Assembly (NCBI GenBank): GCA_964419225.1
Contig: CAYQPF010000118.1
Coordinates: 1 to 15,284 of the forward strand
DNA: 15,284 nt
Reading direction: 5' to 3'
Source of the DNA: CAYQPF01 sp964419225
GTDB lineage: Bacteria; Cloacimonadota; Cloacimonadia; Cloacimonadales; CAYQPF01
Positions within the stretch are counted from its first letter, which is position 1; every line of letters begins with the position of its first letter. Both the position numbers and the translations under genes were made by a program. Below the pieces are notes generated by a model. It worked only from the letters and a program-made list of their open reading frames with translations, did not search any database and was not told where the DNA came from. This document shows positions 9,381 through 15,284 of the stretch, piece after piece.

Positions 9381-9400
9381 GCCTTTTGCAAGGCTTTATT
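9381..9400 (+). terminator. Weak terminator-like hairpin after the signalling operon
   Basis: GCCTT (9381-9385) pairs with AAGGC (9390-9394) around a TTGC loop and is followed by TTTATT on plus. The stem is short and the T-run imperfect. It would serve the plus-strand operon and lies next to the stop codon of the minus-strand gene. Confidence 0.3.
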
Positions 9401-11093
9401 CATTCTTCAAAAAAGATTCCAAGATCAATAAAATGGATTCATATTCCTTAAATTCGCCTGTTCCTGCTTTAATCTTTTCCATTAAATACTCCGGATCATT
9501 CCTCTTAGCCAAAGGTATCTGCTTAAGAAAATTCTGCAACTGCGGATCTGCTATTTTGTTGAGAGTAAGTTGGAATGCATTTTTCTCTTTATTGAGCTGC
9601 TCCAGAAGTTTTGTGCTTTTCGTACTGATCACCTGCAGCATGGACTTCATTCTGTGTGTATAAGTATGCTCCTGCAGAACTTTTTTGTAACCGTTATAAG
9701 CAATTTCCTTTCTTTCATCGTCATGGAATAAATAATAATTTATTTTAGCTCGGCAATCTTCCAGAGAATTGAAAGTTATAATATCCGTCCCGATTTGGAA
9801 GATCTCTGGCAGCAGGATTCTTTCGTCAACTAATTGAAAACCACCGCAAGCCATTATTTCAAAAGTGCGGGGATTGATAAAATCGGGTTCTTTTTCAAAA
9901 ACATCCCCATCCAGAGATGAGTGGAGATTTATATTAATTTTCGAAGCCTGGTAGATTTTTACAGATTCTTCGATACTAATTCTTCTGCCCTGAAATTGGA
10001 CATTGTTGGTAAAAAGTTCATTTTCTTCCCAACCTGTACCCCAGAGTTTCAAATTGTAATTCAGAAAATGCGAGAAAAAGGTCTGCCTATTGGGATATGC
10101 CGCCCCCATAAAAGAGACGTCTGAGCCATATGTGTCCAGATCATCATTGCTTAAAACTATCCTTTTCTGCCAACTCTCTTCTGCCGCCATCGGCAAATAT
10201 GAGAAATTATAGATTCCTTTCGTCCGCATGAGATCAAAGAAAGAGTCTTTTTGTATCGTAAAAAACACATCAAAAAGATTCGCATATTCCTGCCAGTAGG
10301 AAAACCTGCGATAATCCTCCACAAACCAGAAGGCCGTAGCTACAGGATATTTTTTGAGCGTCTCCAGTAACCTGGTCGATATGGGTGACTGGGCCATAAA
10401 GATGCAAATATGCGGTTTAAATGTTTCAAAAGCCGACCAATACATATCCGACAAAAGCTCGGTCAGCTTGGCTGCCATGATTCCTACATACTTTGTGTCT
10501 GCCAGAATCTTCTGAAAAAGGGGATCTGCTACCGAATTATTGACAAACTCCACCTGACAGCCTAATTTCTCCAGTGCGGTTTTAACATACTCGGCTGTTG
10601 TAAGCGACCCGCCATATATTGGATAATCCAGCAGAACTCTGATTTCTTTGTATTCAGATTCTTTCAGACTAAGTTCTTCATTATGTTTTAGTATTTTCAA
10701 AGCACTCTCAAAGACATCTTTTTGCACCTGGAATTCTGAAGTTAAAATATAGATGTTTTGATTCCGATAATACTTAAGCTCTTCCTCCTGGGAGAAAATA
10801 ACAATTCTATCCCGCAAATACTCGAAATAGGTATTATTAGTGAACAAATCTATGAGTTCCTGATTCGGTTCAAATACGGCTATTTTTGTATAATTATCAC
10901 ATAAAGGCACAAGCTGATAACCGCCTCCCAGTCCTAAAACAATCAAATTTTCCGTCTTCTGCTTTAACCCTGATAAGAAATTGTTGGTCAGTTTTTGGGC
11001 TTCCTGAATGGGATCATAAGTACTGTGCAGGGTTTTTCCGCCTAATTGCGGTATGGATAAACCGTTTTTCGCTTCAAGTATTAATACATTCAT
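9396..11093 (-). CDS. CgeB-like GT-B glycosyltransferase with an N-terminal nucleotide-binding-like segment
   Basis: This 565-residue protein has no signal peptide or membrane segment. Residues 1-130 contain a Rossmann-like pattern, IVLGLGGGYQLV (51-62) followed by IAVFEPN (71-77), similar to the front of MptE/DUF115-type or methyltransferase-like folds. Residues about 150-325 resemble the N-terminal half of GT-B enzymes of the CgeB/DUF3880 group (VLLDYPIYGGSLTTAEYV). Residues about 328-510 match the CgeB/YkvP glycosyl transferase family 1 C-terminal half (MGAAYPNRQTFF, NPRTFEIMACGGFQLVDE). The last 50 residues are helical and charged. It probably transfers a sugar to a protein, lipid or polysaccharide; donor and acceptor are unknown. 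No strong ribosome binding site precedes the ATG at 11093, so the start is less certain than the body. It is convergent with the signalling operon and divergent from the tRNA-Arg gene. Confidence 0.8.
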   Translation of the reverse strand: MNVLILEAKNGLSIPQLGGKTLHSTYDPIQEAQKLTNNFLSGLKQKTENLIVLGLGGGYQLVPLCDNYTKIAVFEPNQELIDLFTNNTYFEYLRDRIVIFSQEEELKYYRNQNIYILTSEFQVQKDVFESALKILKHNEELSLKESEYKEIRVLLDYPIYGGSLTTAEYVKTALEKLGCQVEFVNNSVADPLFQKILADTKYVGIMAAKLTELLSDMYWSAFETFKPHICIFMAQSPISTRLLETLKKYPVATAFWFVEDYRRFSYWQEYANLFDVFFTIQKDSFFDLMRTKGIYNFSYLPMAAEESWQKRIVLSNDDLDTYGSDVSFMGAAYPNRQTFFSHFLNYNLKLWGTGWEENELFTNNVQFQGRRISIEESVKIYQASKININLHSSLDGDVFEKEPDFINPRTFEIMACGGFQLVDERILLPEIFQIGTDIITFNSLEDCRAKINYYLFHDDERKEIAYNGYKKVLQEHTYTHRMKSMLQVISTKSTKLLEQLNKEKNAFQLTLNKIADPQLQNFLKQIPLAKRNDPEYLMEKIKAGTGEFKEYESILLILESFLKNE

Positions 11094-11106
11094 ATTTAGT
11101 TTTTGC

Positions 11107-11134
11107 TTGACACTTACTGCCTTTTATTCAATTT
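11107..11134 (+). promoter_or_regulatory. Possible promoter of the tRNA-Arg gene
   Basis: A consensus -35 hexamer TTGACA (11107-11112) is followed, after 16 bases, by a weak -10-like CAATTT (11129-11134). The tRNA begins ten bases further on at 11144. The -35 and spacing are good; the -10 is poor. Confidence 0.4.
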
Positions 11135-11143
11135 CACCTAAGT

Positions 11144-11220
11144 GCTCCCATAGCTCAGCTGGATAGAGTAGTTCCCTCCGAAGGAAAAGGTCAGCAGTTC
11201 GAATCTGCTTGGGAGTGCCA
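11144..11220 (+). tRNA. tRNA-Arg (anticodon CCG)
   Basis: This 77-nt cloverleaf has acceptor GCTCCCA/TGGGAGT (pair 1-72 is G-T), D arm GCTC/GAGT (one wobble), a seven-base anticodon loop CTCCGAA with anticodon CCG (11178-11180), a short variable region AGGTC, T arm AGCAG/CTGCT around TTCGAAT, discriminator G and an encoded CCA. It reads the CGG arginine codon. The 27-43 pair at the top of the anticodon stem is G-A, a mild irregularity. A run of five T follows the CCA and could help end transcription. The next tRNA, on the opposite strand, ends 14 bases away. Confidence 0.88.
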
Positions 11221-11234
11221 TTTTTCTCTATATG

Positions 11235-11329
11235 TGGCTGAGAGGGCAGGAATCGAACCTGCCACGAACGGTATTATCCGCCCGCTACCGATTTTGCAGA
11301 CCGGCCGGGACACCAGACCCATCCTCTCT
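11235..11329 (-). tRNA. Selenocysteine-tRNA-like class II tRNA with GCA (cysteine) anticodon
   Basis: This 95-nt cloverleaf matches bacterial tRNA-Sec layout except in its anticodon. Reading 5' to 3': acceptor AGAGAGG/CCTCTCA (six good pairs, A-A at 1-72); a Sec-like D arm TGGGTC/GTCCCG (one T-T mismatch, one wobble) closing a four-base TGGT loop; one base; anticodon stem CCGGT/ATCGG with loop CTGCAAA, anticodon GCA (11297-11295); a 25-nt variable region with a 7-bp stem (CGGGCGG/CCGTTCG) and ATAATA loop; T arm GCAGG/CCTGC around TTCGATT; G73; encoded CCA. Normal tRNA-Cys is about 74 nt with U73 and no long arm. The bacterial tRNA-Sec loop is typically CTTCAAA, one base different. The acceptor plus T branch is 12 pairs, not the 13 of standard bacterial tRNA-Sec. 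The long arm and G73 suggest charging by SerRS. It could be a recoding tRNA, a minor Sec-like tRNA-Cys or a decayed selC. Confidence 0.8.
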
Positions 11330-11668
11330 TCACATATGAAACACATCTTTTTTATTATAATACAAAATGTAAAGAAAAATTTATGAGTCCACTCTAAAAA
11401 TCCTAAATAGCCACAAAAAGGCACAAAAAACACAAAAATGGGATCGGAGTTAGTGGTTTTTATTCCAGACTCGTTTAATTTTACTGCACAATCATAACAA
11501 AATAATTCTTTGGATCAGTGGCTGAACTCTCTAAAAGCATCTCTCCCTGCCATATTTTCCCAATAACTCCATTCTAATAACAATAATCTGCTTTCATCAA
11601 AATATCTCTCCCCCAATTCGTTTAATTAGCACAATTCGCGGTAAAACTCTCTCCGAAAGTGTCCTTTC
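11330..11668. other. Gene-free stretch with short periodic A-rich repeats
   Basis: No convincing gene was found in these 339 bases on either strand. Three copies of CACAAAAA occur at 11412, 11422 and 11431, and TCGTTTAATT occurs twice (11471-11480 and 11618-11627). The minus strand between about 11450 and 11668 reads almost open in one frame, interrupted by TAA and TGA, which could be a decayed gene or chance. A short hairpin, GAAAG/CTTTC (11655-11668), lies just beyond the stop codon of the membrane protein and may act as a weak terminator. Confidence 0.5.
11354..11359 (-). promoter_or_regulatory. Candidate -10 box for the Sec-like tRNA
   Basis: On minus, TATAAT (11359-11354) lies 24 bases upstream of the tRNA 5' end at 11329, which would leave a short leader for RNase P to remove. 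No good -35 hexamer is present at 17 bases. Confidence 0.35.
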
Positions 11669-12733
11669 CTACGGCAAATACACCAAATACTTAAACCAAA
11701 TAACGATCATCGCAATGATGATCAGCCAGGAAAAGAAAATCACACTGGCTCCGCTGGTTCCTCCTGTCCACAATGATAAACCTCCCCAGATACGTCTTGG
11801 CAGGCGGTGCTTCAATACACATATCGGTCTGGCTCTCCAGGACTGCACATATTTACCTGCTTTGTGTGGCTGGATTAAACAATATTCAAACCATTGTGCA
11901 TAACTGTGATCTCTCCAATGTTCAATGCTTTTCCAGGGTAAAGGTAATCCGGAACTGATTCCTGTACCATCATTGCCGATTTTCTTACGCAAACGATGCG
12001 GTAAGGTAGCTGAATTCCTGCAGGGAAAGACAGTTACGCGGGCCACGATTACAGCGTGATCATCACCTTTGGCATAATGTTCTGCGGTCTTGCGATAGAA
12101 GCCAAAGTAGATCCCGCTTCCGGCATAATCACCTCCGCCCACATACCAGCGACCGGCCTGGGCAATGTTTGAGGCTATACCTTTGAAGGATGTTCCATGA
12201 TACATTGTATATGTCGGCAGAACTACATCTACTCCGGTCATCAGGATTCCTTCCAGCAAAGCCAGACCATTACGGTGAAAGACTGCATATAACCTGTAAG
12301 GGAAGTAGATCAGCCAACGATACAGGTATTTGAAGGGTTTTCCTTTGCGGGGGTAGTCCAGACGGGGAATAAATAACTCAGATATACTGTCACAGAAGAT
12401 CATGGACCAATAGAGAATTATGTTAAAATATAGGGCATTGATAAATCGGAGTGGCGTGAGAATGATGTGGATCATTAACCACCAGACAGCAGCAATTCCA
12501 CTGTAAAACAGGAAATTGAATCCGAGATTCGCTGTGCCTAAATGTGGGTGACGCCAGTAGTCACGTACAGGATTATACAGAATCCATTGCACCCAATTTA
12601 AAAACAGGAAAGGATAACGCAGAAGCCAGACCACATTTCTGAACAAAGTCACTGCCAGCAGAATACCGAATATTCCCCCGAAAATATAACCGGTCCAGAT
12701 GAGTATTGAATTCATGCTGCTTTGCCAATCCAT
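11669..12733 (-). CDS. Membrane protein with PARP-like ADP-ribosyltransferase domain
   Basis: This 354-residue protein combines membrane segments with a PARP-type catalytic fold. Likely transmembrane helices are at about 9-31, 33-53, 73-95 and 97-115, plus one at the C-terminus (329-352). Between them, residues about 170-310 follow the order of PARP catalytic motifs: YHGTS (178-182, His179 for NAD binding), a Gly-rich stretch into GSGIYFG (205-211, Tyr209), HYAKGDDHAVIVARVTV (219-235) as the core strand, then WFEYCLIQPHKAGKYV (281-296), where Glu283 sits where the catalytic Glu of NEYIVY lies in PARPs. Together these give an apparent H-Y-E triad. It would transfer ADP-ribose from NAD+ to a protein, nucleic acid or small molecule; target and membrane side of the domain are unknown. 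The start could also be Met7. It lies downstream of the C25 gene on the same strand, with its own candidate promoter. Confidence 0.72.
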   Translation of the reverse strand: MDWQSSMNSILIWTGYIFGGIFGILLAVTLFRNVVWLLRYPFLFLNWVQWILYNPVRDYWRHPHLGTANLGFNFLFYSGIAAVWWLMIHIILTPLRFINALYFNIILYWSMIFCDSISELFIPRLDYPRKGKPFKYLYRWLIYFPYRLYAVFHRNGLALLEGILMTGVDVVLPTYTMYHGTSFKGIASNIAQAGRWYVGGGDYAGSGIYFGFYRKTAEHYAKGDDHAVIVARVTVFPCRNSATLPHRLRKKIGNDGTGISSGLPLPWKSIEHWRDHSYAQWFEYCLIQPHKAGKYVQSWRARPICVLKHRLPRRIWGGLSLWTGGTSGASVIFFSWLIIIAMIVIWFKYLVYLP

Positions 12734-12766
12734 GCTCTACCTGCCTATCTAATACATTATTCACCA

Positions 12767-12795
12767 ATACTGATGATTAGTCATACTAATGTCAA
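12767..12795 (-). promoter_or_regulatory. Candidate promoter with overlapping inverted repeat for the PARP-like gene
   Basis: On minus, TTGACA (12795-12790) is followed after 17 bases by CAGTAT (12772-12767), a weak -10 box. A perfect inverted repeat, ATTAGT-CAT-ACTAAT on plus (12776-12790), fills most of the spacer, where a repressor dimer would block polymerase. The start codon is at 12733. Confidence 0.4.
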
Positions 12796-12841
12796 GCACT
12801 TTCAACTCTCAATTTCCCCTGTCCATATAGTCCATCCATCT

Positions 12842-12869
12842 AACTCTCAACTCTCAACTCTCAACTCTC
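12842..12869. repeat. Heptanucleotide tandem repeat (AACTCTC x4)
   Basis: Four exact tandem copies of AACTCTC (GAGAGTT on minus) lie between the C25 gene stop codon and the PARP-like gene. A further near-copy (CAACTCTCAA) lies near 12813. Such short tandem repeats vary in copy number by slippage. It could change the spacing between the two genes; no CRISPR-like spacers are present. Confidence 0.9.
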
Positions 12870-12884
12870 AATTTTGCCTAATGC

Positions 12885-15197
12885 CTACTTCAGTAGCATG
12901 GCTTTATGAACTGAAGCATAATCTCCAGCCTCCATCCTGATGAAATATATCCCGGAACCAACTTCCGTACCTTGATCATCCTTGCCATTCCAACGGATCT
13001 GATGCTTACCGGTTGTGCGGTATTCATTCAGCAGCGATCGCACTTTCTGTCCTTTGATGTTATAAATACAGATTTTAACATTTCCGGTCTGAGCAAGATT
13101 GAAGCTGATATTAGTTTCCGGATTGAATGGATTGGGGTAATTCCTGTTCAACCTGGTTATTCCATCGATTCCCTGAGGATCTTCTGTGCCGATAGTTCCC
13201 CCGTTAGCATAGAGCTCAGTGTTACGGACAGGATTGAGCACATCATTTGTATTAAAAGTTAGTAATGCTCCATAAGGAGTATTCTGCAGAGGAGAAAATA
13301 TGACTTTAACAGGTTTTATTGTCCCTGGGGAAAGTGTTATTGAGGCTGATAGGGGCACATCAGATTCATCTGTCAGCGAGACCCATTGCGGAATATTAAA
13401 TAAGCAATACAAGTCAGTTAATCCGCTGTTTGCCAGATAAATTGTTCGGGTACTGCTCTGACCTGCTGCGACATTACCAAAATTCAAACTGTCCTGATCA
13501 AGCGTAAAAATTGCTGAGTTCTCCCAATTTTGTGCAGGTGTGATAAATCTGACCTTATCGATCCAGACACAATCATATCCGCCGGTAACAGAAGCATTCT
13601 TGGAGTATGTCCACTTAAACACATGGTTTCCTGCAGTCACGGGATATTGCACTTCTGCCCAGCCTGTTTCGCCTGTCCATTGTCCATATACCGTATTATC
13701 AATTGTGAAGGTTAAATGATCGTTTAATGGTTCACAGCTTGTTCTGCGGTAAAACTTGAGTACTGTATTATAAGGGATATTCAATTCTACCGATAAAATG
13801 GAACTCTGTGAGTGCAAAGTATGGCCCGATTTGGCACTATGAGATCCTTCCACAGGTTGGTAAGCATGGACTTGCCAGCCTACTGAACCGGATTGCTGCC
13901 AGGGTAGCCGGGTAAAATCATTGGTTTCGAACCCATCACTGGGAACATTAATTTCACATAACCCGGAGGCTATGGCTCTGTATTGACCTCCGACAACAAA
14001 AGCTCCCAGATTGGTGAACAATCCTGCCGGAGTACCTGATAGTATCTGGAAATCTACAGTGCTTTGAATCACTGCTGATTCACTAAGGGGAGTAAGAGTA
14101 TAAACAGGATCCGGAATTTGAATATTTGCATTTCCACAGGTCAGAGTTCCATTGATTTCCGGGGAAACTGCATGTCCGGTATTTTTTATCAGTAAGGTTG
14201 CTCGGCCTTGTTCTCCGCTTTCCAGGATTTCATTGCCGTTTCCATTCAATTCTGTTACAGAGAGAAACTCAACACTCAGTATTGGAGCTCCAATCAAAAA
14301 CTGATAATAATATACTGTTGCATGTCCTCCGGATGTAATAGTAACAACTATTTCAGCTAAATGCTGATCAGGTACATTATCTGAGATGTTCATGGAAAAT
14401 AGCCCGGGTAGAGTGACTGAGCCGTCAGAAGCAAGATCAGCAATAGTTTGAGTGCCGCTATTGATATGGATATAGGAGTCGGAGCTTTGAACAGATATTC
14501 TTAAATTTTGTGTGGGTGTTGTGCCGATATTCTGTAAAGCAAAACCGAATTGCAGATTCTCGGTATTATAAACAGGGGGATTTGCAAAAATTGGTTCGGA
14601 ACATGTAATAAAAGTAGAATTTTCCAGAAGTACATGCATTGGTCTGACCTGGGTGATTTTGTTATACCCGGTCAAGGTCAGAAGAAGTCTTTGCGGATTA
14701 TTGAAAGCAGGGAAGGAGAGAGTTGCATTCCCCAGGGAATCAGTGATTGCAGTTGCAATGATTCGATGCGTGATCGAGTCAGCCAGACAGATCGCTAAAT
14801 CGGGTGAATTCGTGGTTACAGACAGTGAACTGTCCCCTGTGTGCAGGACAGGAACGGTATTATAAACAATTGGTTGAGGTATATCAGTTCTAATCTGTAA
14901 AGAAGCATCTCCAAAAACAGTCCAGGCTTTGAACATTGTAGCACCTTCAGTCCCGCAATTCTCAATCATTTTGCAGGAACCGTTGAAACAGAGTCCTCCA
15001 AAAGATGACAATTGATCTGAAACAAGCAAATCTATTATCTCATCCTGGCCGACCATCGGTTCATCCCAACTCTGACTGATCAAAGACATATACGCTCCAA
15101 TGGCTCCTATGGGCTGATTTGTTGCCGGATTAATCGATCTCAGCCAGGTTTCTGCAAAACATGTACCATTAACAAAATTACCATTTCCACCGGCCAC
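12885..15197 (-). CDS. Gingipain-like (peptidase C25) secreted protein, 5'-truncated, with T9SS/FlgD-like sorting tail
   Basis: The frame is open from a GTG at 15197, but homology starts only near 15185, so that start is an accident of the junction described at 15182. Residues about 5-105 match the end of the C25 catalytic domain: GNFVNGTCFAETWLR, GAIGAYMSLISQSW, GQDEIIDLL and AWTVFGDASL. The family's catalytic His (GHG) and Cys (VACVNG) should lie just upstream and are absent, so the product is not expected to be proteolytic. Next come the post-C25 Ig-like domain (about 110-195), further beta-sandwich regions, a jelly-roll-like domain (about 430-560), an ASH-like domain (FGNVAAGQSS) and the secretion tail with NYPNPFNPETNISF and a FlgD-like fold ending KAMLLK. 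Such proteins are exported and surface-attached or released. The gene is either truly truncated or cut by an assembly error. Confidence 0.85.
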   Translation of the reverse strand: MAGGNGNFVNGTCFAETWLRSINPATNQPIGAIGAYMSLISQSWDEPMVGQDEIIDLLVSDQLSSFGGLCFNGSCKMIENCGTEGATMFKAWTVFGDASLQIRTDIPQPIVYNTVPVLHTGDSSLSVTTNSPDLAICLADSITHRIIATAITDSLGNATLSFPAFNNPQRLLLTLTGYNKITQVRPMHVLLENSTFITCSEPIFANPPVYNTENLQFGFALQNIGTTPTQNLRISVQSSDSYIHINSGTQTIADLASDGSVTLPGLFSMNISDNVPDQHLAEIVVTITSGGHATVYYYQFLIGAPILSVEFLSVTELNGNGNEILESGEQGRATLLIKNTGHAVSPEINGTLTCGNANIQIPDPVYTLTPLSESAVIQSTVDFQILSGTPAGLFTNLGAFVVGGQYRAIASGLCEINVPSDGFETNDFTRLPWQQSGSVGWQVHAYQPVEGSHSAKSGHTLHSQSSILSVELNIPYNTVLKFYRRTSCEPLNDHLTFTIDNTVYGQWTGETGWAEVQYPVTAGNHVFKWTYSKNASVTGGYDCVWIDKVRFITPAQNWENSAIFTLDQDSLNFGNVAAGQSSTRTIYLANSGLTDLYCLFNIPQWVSLTDESDVPLSASITLSPGTIKPVKVIFSPLQNTPYGALLTFNTNDVLNPVRNTELYANGGTIGTEDPQGIDGITRLNRNYPNPFNPETNISFNLAQTGNVKICIYNIKGQKVRSLLNEYRTTGKHQIRWNGKDDQGTEVGSGIYFIRMEAGDYASVHKAMLLK

Positions 15198-15284
15198 TTA
15201 GGTAAGCGGTGAATCTCCTTCATTTCAAGTGTTTGACCGTTGCAGCTGCCTAAAAAGATTTTGCCACTGCTGCCGCCCAAATCC
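15182..15284 (-). pseudogene. N-terminal fragment of a rhamnulokinase-like FGGY sugar kinase, joined to the C25 gene
   Basis: On minus, a frame different from that of the C25 gene reads 34 residues from the window edge: DLGGSSGKIFLGSC, then a segment ending EIHRLPKWPVEM. This matches the N-terminus of rhamnulokinases (DLGASSGR phosphate-binding loop, then EIHRF). The similarity stops at about 15182, where C25 similarity begins in another frame. The overlap AAATGGTAAT could have served as microhomology for the join. The kinase frame continues briefly and hits a stop codon. It is either an FGGY kinase gene broken by a deletion or an assembly chimera; the initiation codon is outside the window. 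Confidence 0.65.

Noticed and set aside
11235..11329. Ordinary tRNA-Cys.
   Set aside because: Length 95, long variable arm, G73 and the D-arm layout do not fit; only the anticodon does.
11191..11433. Open frame of 80 codons on minus.
   Set aside because: It runs through the Sec-like tRNA and into the tRNA-Arg; no protein family is recognisable.
12842..12869. CRISPR array.
   Set aside because: Units are seven bases and directly adjacent, with no spacers.
15198..15284. Reading the bases before the C25 frame as a frameshifted upstream part of the same peptidase (for example AAATVKHLK resembling THVKQL).
   Set aside because: It needs several frame changes within 90 bases and passes stop codons, whereas one uninterrupted frame gives a good rhamnulokinase N-terminus.

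Overview
The window looks like a piece of a moderately AT-rich bacterial genome, most plausibly Candidatus Cloacimonadota or a relative in the FCB superphylum. The main support is the C-terminal secretion tail of the gene at 12885-15197 (NYPNPFNPETNISF followed by a FlgD-like Ig fold ending in KAMLLK), a signature of proteins secreted by these lineages. The tail belongs to a gingipain-like (C25) protein, and sigma-54 activators are prominent elsewhere in the window. The taxonomic call is inference.

Layout. (1) 1-732, minus: a SpoU/TrmH-family RNA 2'-O-methyltransferase running off the left edge. (2) 992-9271, plus: a tight three-gene signalling operon. It encodes a 1426-residue sigma-54 activator (P-loop NTPase, TPR array, GAF, AAA+, Fis-type HTH), a cytoplasmic PAS-GAF-PAS-GAF histidine kinase, and an NtrC-type response regulator. 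(3) 9396-11093, minus: a CgeB-like glycosyltransferase, convergent with the operon. (4) 11144-11329: two convergent tRNA genes, an Arg(CCG) tRNA on plus and a selenocysteine-tRNA-like class II tRNA with a GCA (cysteine) anticodon on minus, 14 bases apart. (5) 11330-11668: a gene-free stretch. (6) 11669-12733, minus: a membrane protein carrying a PARP-like ADP-ribosyltransferase domain with an apparent H-Y-E triad. (7) 12734-12884: a spacer with a candidate regulated promoter and a 7-base tandem repeat. (8) 12885-15197, minus: the C-terminal part of a gingipain-like secreted protein, lacking the catalytic His and Cys. (9) 15182-15284, minus, in another frame: the N-terminal piece of a rhamnulokinase-like FGGY kinase joined directly to the C25 gene.

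How the genes fit together. In the operon, the kinase and NtrC-type regulator form a likely phosphorelay pair. The first gene adds a second sigma-54 activator whose input appears to be ligand or protein binding to its NTPase, TPR and GAF modules. Both activators need RpoN, so the operon may integrate two stimuli on one sigma-54 regulon. The other genes show no obvious pathway link to it.

The most unusual items are the Sec-like tRNA with a cysteine anticodon and the membrane-embedded PARP-like protein. The right-hand junction between kinase and peptidase may be a real rearrangement or an assembly chimera.
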